64,000 nucleotides of DNA, taken from assembly GCA_033807695.1 (NCBI GenBank), contig CM066308.1, positions 1,426,001 through 1,490,000 of the forward strand, given 5' to 3'. Positions 58,011 to 64,000 of the stretch are shown one piece after another. A program made the position numbers and the translations under genes. Every line of letters starts with the position of its first letter. Position 1 is the first letter of the stretch. Origin of the DNA: Daedaleopsis sinensis (lineage: Eukaryota > Basidiomycota > Agaricomycetes > Polyporales > Polyporaceae). The notes beneath the pieces were generated by a model. It was not told the origin of the DNA and made no database searches. It was given only the letters and a program-made list of their open reading frames with translations.

Positions 58011-59855
58011 CATCCTGCCTTCCGTGTACCTGTTTCACGGCCAATGCACCCGAATCAGTCACCCTCGATCTCGTGGGACAGAAACACGCCCGTGGAGTGT
58101 GTTGGAGGTGCGATGCTTACTGTTCATGTGCTAGAGAGGTGCTCACGTGTTAGTGTGATCGCTGATATTGTCGCGGCGTGCGATGACGCCAAGGCGAACA
58201 GGAGTGCGTAGACCCATTGCCCATGCGCCGACGGGATACCGATGAGGCCTAGATCGATGGGAGGTGAGGTACAAGGTCGTAATAAAAGAAGGAAGAGTGT
58301 CGGGACTGCGAACGTCGTAGTTTCAGATATGACGTCTGATTTGAGTAGCAGTACTTACGTCTACGATGTACGATCTACGATTCCGAGATCATCTGTCATG
58401 TCAGTACGAGTATTCCTGGACACGTATGGAGGAGGAGGGTAGATCCAGTTGCAGCAGATGTGTTCCCACACACCATCATGGTGGTCTGTGGCGTTCGATC
58501 GACGCGTAACAGTGCTTACGACGTCCTTATTGACACGGTCGACATTTCCCAACGATGATATCTGAGAATCAGCCCATGCTTGCTTTGAATGGGCATCGTT
58601 ATCCCGAGTCCGAGGTACAGTATAGACAGTCAGGTTGTACCGCATTCGCCGGGCTGGCACCTCGCCGGTCGCCGATGGCGCGGTGGGATCTGAGCAAGTA
58701 AAAGACACGACACTATCTGCTTGTGAACGTCCACAGCTTGGAGGTCTGTGTCGCGCGTCGAAGTCGCTGAATTCCACGTAACGGCCACAGCCGGCGGTTC
58801 GGGGATGTGCGTGCGTCGCGTGATTTTGTTGAGGAAACGGCATCCCCGCCGAGTATTTGGGATCCGCGCTAACAATGAGGCGTCACCGTCCTGACATCGG
58901 CGATACATGACGTCGATCGCAATCGGGCGGTATCGACGTCCTTGGCTAACCAACTACACAGATCTGACGTCATCCGGGCTCTCTGCATGGGGAACGATAA
59001 TACGGGCTTACCGGCGCACCCTCTTGCAACACGCGGGCAATCTCCTGCAGTAGAGAGACAGAATAGAGAGACAGAATGATCTGTCGGAGGGGTGGTAGCT
59101 ACCAGCGCATCGCGTCGGAATTGTAGCATATCAGCTGCCATGTTCATCACAGACGCCGCAATGGCGAGTACGGTTATCGCACGCCGCGTAGCTGAAGGCC
59201 AAGAAATGATCATTGCTCCACGCTATTTACTACGCATTGGATGGTGTTGAGCCCATTCCACCCTCTCTGCCGCGGTCGTTCCGTCCACTGGAGACAAAGT
59301 CAGCGACGGAAGAGGCGGCGCATGCGACGGTGCGAGACGGCTTCCGAGATGTTCTGCGATGCGTGTGCGACCGCGGCCCCGAAGGCATTGAATAGCTGTA
59401 GCGCGTAGGTTCAACCTTCCATACGTGGGATGCGCATCTTCACTTACTACACGCAGCGCACCCCAGGTCCCTCCAGCAATGGGCGAGGTGTTACTAGACT
59501 CCATTCGGGCGCCTAGCACATCCGTCGATGCGAGCGGCGAGCGTTAGTCATGTCCGCATGCGGATCAGCAAGACGTACCGAGAGCAAACCCCATGTCCAC
59601 GAGGGCCAGGATACGAACTCGCAGCTCGCCAATTGCGCTGTCGGGGGCGTGGGGGGGAGCGGGTGCAGGGCCGGGCGCGGATGTGCGGCGTCAGACACAG
59701 GCGACGTTCAAAGGGGTTGAGGGGAGGCGGAATGACTGGAAGAAAGCACTCGCCTGATGATCAATGGCCAGAAGTCCGCTCGTCTTTCATCGATCCTACA
59801 GTCGACTCAGTAGAGAAGCGAGGCGATAGCTGGGAGCAATCAGGGAAGCACGAAC
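58011..59855. other. Unresolved region, possible minus-strand exons
   Basis: Minus-strand stretches with splice-like borders occur, for example at about 58690-58520 (between TGCTCAG and GTAAGC) and 59630-59590. They may be small exons of decayed or unresolved genes; one includes IYPPPPYVSRN near 58440. Nothing can be called with confidence. Confidence 0.3.
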
Positions 59856-60163
59856 GTGTTTTCCAAACGCCCCACCTCGGGGTCTGCAGGCTCAACATTT
59901 GGGCCCATGGCTCCCTGAAACGCATGCAGAAATCCGGCGAAGGTCGGGCAAATTAACCCGGATGCAGCGTGTGTCTCGCTATAATAAGAGTGGGCATGCT
60001 CAAAGCGACTGTAAGGGGGCGGAGGGTCGAGGGGCGGGCTGCAGATATTCAGTCCTCGCACTAAGTGAAGCAAAACAACGGAAACGTACCCATTCGACCT
60101 CCCTCTTGTTCGCAAACCGAAGTGGATACCAACTCCGACAGCCTCTCGCGTAATGTCGTCCAT
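59856..60163 (-). CDS. Small PPxY-motif protein, paralog of 51611-52159
   Basis: Exon 1 is 60163-60090 and exon 2 is 60038-59856, with a 51-nt GT-AG intron. Exon 1 is 74 nt and ends in phase 2, exactly as in the paralog, and exon 2 opens PPLDPPPPYSRFEHAHSYY. The next donor (GTTCGT) is again in phase 2. Later exons are uncertain; candidate pieces further down the minus strand include a frame with ELRVRILALVDMGFALGARM (about 59625-59505). The DPPPPYSRF block is a PPxY ligand for WW domains; the role of the protein is unknown. Confidence 0.5.
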
Positions 60164-63100
60164 GTCGATCCGCAACTGGTTGTTGTAGTGAGAAAAAGCG
60201 GGGTGGAGAGACGGGGTGGGTCGCGATAGCGCGATGACGCGTCGACTAGGAGGAGGAAGGAATAGGAAAAGACCACGTTAGGGCGGGGGGGTCCGGCCGG
60301 CGTTTTACCCAAGAAACGCGGCACCGGTCAGGCGCGTCCGGAGAGGGTCTGCGTACGTACGCGCACGGACCATCCGCATACGAAGGAAGCCGCCTTTTGA
60401 GGCATGGCACGCAGAATGTCGGGGAGAACATCCGGAAACTGCCTTGCGCGACGGCGGGCGGCGCGGGGAACCACGCGCGTGGTCCGGGTACTGTTGAGTG
60501 AATAAGCATCCTCCGATGCACAGAACAAGACAAAGCTCTAGCCATTGTAGCAAGCCACAGACGAACCGCGAAATTCCTGTGGGCAGCGGGGATTTAGGCG
60601 AGTGCAGAAATATGTCAACACTACCCGTCCATTGGGCGTGGCGGTGCCAGATATATGGAAATCGCAAGAGGTGCCGCGGATTGTGCCGGGATGGGTCGTT
60701 CCCCATCATCGCACGTGGAGCGATAAGATTGGAAGGGATCGCAATCTAATCGTCCGAGTGATGGCCAGGTCAGTGATGTGTACGTCGGCCGCGCTGCTCC
60801 GAGTCCGGTATAGAAGGGTATAGAACAGTGCATCCAACTCTACTCTGTGCGAGTGAGTGACTGTCAACAAACCTTTAAAGCCTCCCAGTGAACGTCCGCC
60901 GGTCAAAATGCACGTCGCACGCGGAGTACAGACTCTCTCATTCCTACAAGTTGTTATTCTCCGTGTACTCTTTGGCATGACCATTCACTATCAATCACCA
61001 GCACGTCCCACGGACAGCCTGAGCGTCAACAACGCTCATTTACATTGGGCCTCCGAGCGGACTTTTTGCGTCGATGACGCACGGACGCTCGGAATCCGCT
61101 TCGTATCTTATCGGATGTGCTGTTGCGCATAGCATATCTCGCAACCCCGCACCCTCGGAGGTCCAATCATGCAGTGCCGGACCGCAAGCTCCCCCGGGAT
61201 GGCCCTTTGCGTCGCAGTCTGTGCGAGTCCCTGAAAAACCGCTAGTACGCTTGTGCATCCAACTGGCAATGTGGGCACGGCGCATTCTCCGCGCTCATTG
61301 CGCGGCCCATTACCAGAACTTAAGTTGCATCGCACAGCATCATGAGGCCACCAGCAGACCTCTACTAAATTTCGCATTGATAGTCTAGTGTTGCTTTCCG
61401 AGTCTTGCCGGGTCGCAGCTCACCCAGCCTCGACTCGCGTGTCATTTCTTCATTTTGCACATATCACGAAAACTTAATGGGAAACTTCTGCCCCGACCAC
61501 TCTCATGTTCATGTTCATAACGAAGCACAGTTAATTGGTGATGCCGCTGAAAGAGCCTGGGGGCCTGCCTGTGGGTTTTCTTTCAGTCAGTGTAGAGAAC
61601 TTCTCGTGGTGTACTAGTGATGGTGGAAAGGTGCTTCCAGAATATCTATTTGTGGTTAAGTTCACATCGAGCATGCCATTATGATGCACAGAGCAGCAGT
61701 ACACGGATGGACAGGTTGTCGATCTTGAATTCGAAGGTGGTTCGAAGGTTACTTAACAAGAAGCATGTCCTTCAGCCCGAAAATGCATGCTGGTTTTTGA
61801 GTCGTCGCACTTAGCGATACCGCGGTGCACGCACCAGTTCGAAATTCGTGAAACAGGGACATGGAAATCTGGAGATGTTTCAGAGTGGAGCAGCTGAGGT
61901 CGGCCATACTCACACCAAGCACTGGCCGGAGACCGCTCAAATCCTGCCAGAACCGTAGGACACGTCAGCGGTCTGTAACTCGCTGAGAGCACATCTAGCA
62001 GGAAACAGCATAGATTAGGTAGATTAGAAAAAATTCGGCTGCTTTAGTAACACACCAGTACTAACAGTGTCCAAATATGCTACATCATGAGAACAGAAAG
62101 CTCTTCAACCTCTGGCACATAAAGTGAAATACATACACTGAGTATTAGGAGCCAAGTGCAACATTCAACTTGAAGTCGGCCCCTAGTAGTACTAGTAGTA
62201 CTTGGCAGTTCACTACCACTGGTAGTATTACACTTAACTCCAGGTTCACACGTAGAATAACAAATTCACCATGATGATGACATCTCAATGATATCTATCA
62301 CCAGTTCCTAAAATAGTACACAGCCTTACACAGCTCCCACTTTCTTTGGTGGCTCAGGCTTGCCACTATACATTGCTAGTATCAACAAGTGCCAACCACA
62401 TGGGCACAAAGGAGATTTCTGAGTCAGGTCACATTCTTCGATGGTGATTGTATTCACGATTCAACGGAAGCTAAGTGGCAAGGCAAACAGTCCCGTTAAT
62501 GGATAAGTACACACCTTGCCGGTTATGACTAGCATAGTAACCAATATCCCGCTCGCTAAGTGCTGCTGTATCACCGAGTGAAACCACTATTGCCTCCCAT
62601 GCTACGTCATCTCCATATGCTAATAATACAAATATCGGTATTAATCAATACTGCATCAACTCCTGCGGTGCCATACGTCACAGTGTACTAACATCTCTTC
62701 CCTCCTGCATTCTGAAAACCAGTTCTCTACATCTAATTAGTTTTACGCTGCCTCTTACTGCGAACATTTATTCTGTAGCACATCGGGTGCGTAAGTCGGT
62801 CGAATAGATAGCAGTGCTTTTGGCCGCATACACATCCCGTCGATATTCTCAAGCGGACAAGGAATGCCATTTTGCGCATCTATCATCGTGCAGCACCTAA
62901 ATGCCTTCAACTCTACAAAACACATCAGAGCAGTTGTATTGCTCCTAAAAGCCACCAGGCAGGTTCATAATACTGCCAAAAGTATACTGTCAGGAGTTTC
63001 TTTCTTACTTGTGGGTGGGTGTGCAATTGGACCTTTCCTTCCCTCTCATTGTGGGAATGTTTATTATGTTAGTAATACATACAGTTATGTGTACACAAAC

Positions 63101-64000
63101 TTTGAGCCTACTATAACAGATTACATTAGCAAAATCCAACTTTGCCCTGAAGTGCCTAACTGGCTTATTACCTTATACAAGGCGATAAGTCATATAAGGC
63201 AGTAAGGTTGTAATTTATGATTGTCTCTAATTGTTGTACTTAGCTTTTACTCACTCCCTTATGTTGCTCCACTCCCTTATGTTGCTCTTACTTGCCTCAT
63301 ATAAGGCAGTTAAGGTAACAAGACGATATAGCTCGAATAATGCAGTCTCTTTAAGAAGAATAAGTAAATGTGGTTTTTACTAATGTACCACAGTGTGTTC
63401 GCTTATACTGAGGGTGCAGTATCCGAGGGTGTTTGTCCAGCGATGCTCTGCCTTAGATCAGATAAAAGCTGGTACAAAGTATACAGAGGACATGTCCTTG
63501 GGTGCATACAAAGCCGCTGTTGGCAAACAACAACTCGCTGAGACATTGGTGCATGGTACTGTCCCATATTTGATAGCTCCAGGGCTACTGGAAGTGCGAC
63601 TACCAATGAATTCTTCCAGATACCCTACACTCGGGCTCCGTATCCTGCTAGCCCCCACCATCCTAACACAGATCAGTTCTTGCAGATCCTTTTTTGTAAA
63701 CCAAGACAGAGAAACAGGTTGAGGCTATCTCCGACAAGCAGATCAAGTAGACCCTCTATGCCCAACTTGGCCCAATTAGGTGTGTCTTTTCTACTGACCC
63801 GTCCTGCTGCGCGAAAGAAGCGAGCTTGTAGTATTTCAAAGAGTTTTCCACTAATCTGTCGCAATATTGAGTGTCCGGATGCCAGTTGGCCAAAGCATGA
63901 CATTTATCCTTCCCTCTGAAAGATCTTTTACATGGCGAGGAACTGCGTTAAGGCTGAGCAACAGGTCCTATCAATTACCATTATACCAGAGTTCAAGCTG
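60164..64000. other. No convincing gene to window end
   Basis: Open frames here are short and overlapping. From about 62000 the base composition turns AT-rich. Short direct repeats occur: ACTCCCTTATGTTGCTC twice (about 63249-63285) and TATAAGGCAGT(T)AAGGT twice (63193 and 63298). An open plus-strand stretch near 63430-63600 (YTEDMSLGAYKAAVGKQQLA) may be a gene fragment but has no recognised family. Confidence 0.4.

Noticed and set aside
60164..64000. CRISPR array or other prokaryote-type feature
   Set aside because: Short direct repeats near 63200-63310 have only two copies each and the genome is fungal.

Overview
The window looks like a chromosomal segment of a filamentous basidiomycete, most likely an Agaricomycete of polypore type. 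The reasons are many short (about 50-70 nt) GT-AG introns, a fungal phytochrome of PAS-GAF-PHY-histidine kinase-response regulator layout, an F-box protein, single-pass membrane and kinase-like proteins of basidiomycete style, and a large Tnp2-like transposase gene. Species cannot be fixed from sequence alone. Exon structures were worked out by hand from reading frame, splice consensus and comparison between paralogs in the window.

Left part (1-33.5 kb) is ordinary gene space. Two paralogous DHA1-type MFS exporters lie on the minus strand (1-2021, cut by the window edge, and 16908-19158). Between them are two tandem palindromes (about 3165-3745), a disordered nuclear-type protein (3755-4864, minus), a divergent small protein (5692-6492), a single-pass membrane protein (8535-10331), a mariner-type foldback element (10716-11561), an atypical kinase-like protein (11851-12916), an acidic disordered protein (13729-15641) and a minisatellite (about 16070-16410). 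Then come a 19-exon phytochrome (20165-26204), an F-box protein (27974-29707), a second disordered protein related to the one at 3755-4864 (30167-30949, minus) and a METTL25/RRNAD1-type methyltransferase (31518-33464).

Right part (33.5-64 kb) is mostly repeat-rich and gene-poor. It holds a possible LTR remnant, a 270-bp MITE (34985-35254), a tRNA-like sequence, a 211-residue unknown gene (35879-36625, minus) divergently paired with a 16-exon Tnp2-like transposase gene carrying one frame break (36889-42421), and a companion gene (42653-44155). Further right are a decayed non-LTR reverse transcriptase (about 48575-49540, minus), a GC-rich satellite (49740-50540), an 86-bp tandem duplication, a second MITE with the same termini as the first (53535-53816), two PPxY-bearing paralogs (51611-52159 plus; 59856-60163 minus), and a decayed bestrophin-like gene (57169-58010, minus). 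The last 3.5 kb show no convincing gene.

The most notable points are: (i) two paralogs that each carry a GILK motif followed by a KxVxW-type motif, the arrangement of SILK plus RVxF docking sites for protein phosphatase 1; (ii) the MFS pair, in which two introns have switched from GT-AG to GC-AG in one paralog only; (iii) two MITEs sharing TA-CTGTAC termini; (iv) the transposase with its N-terminal zinc knuckle, frame break and two flanking genes.
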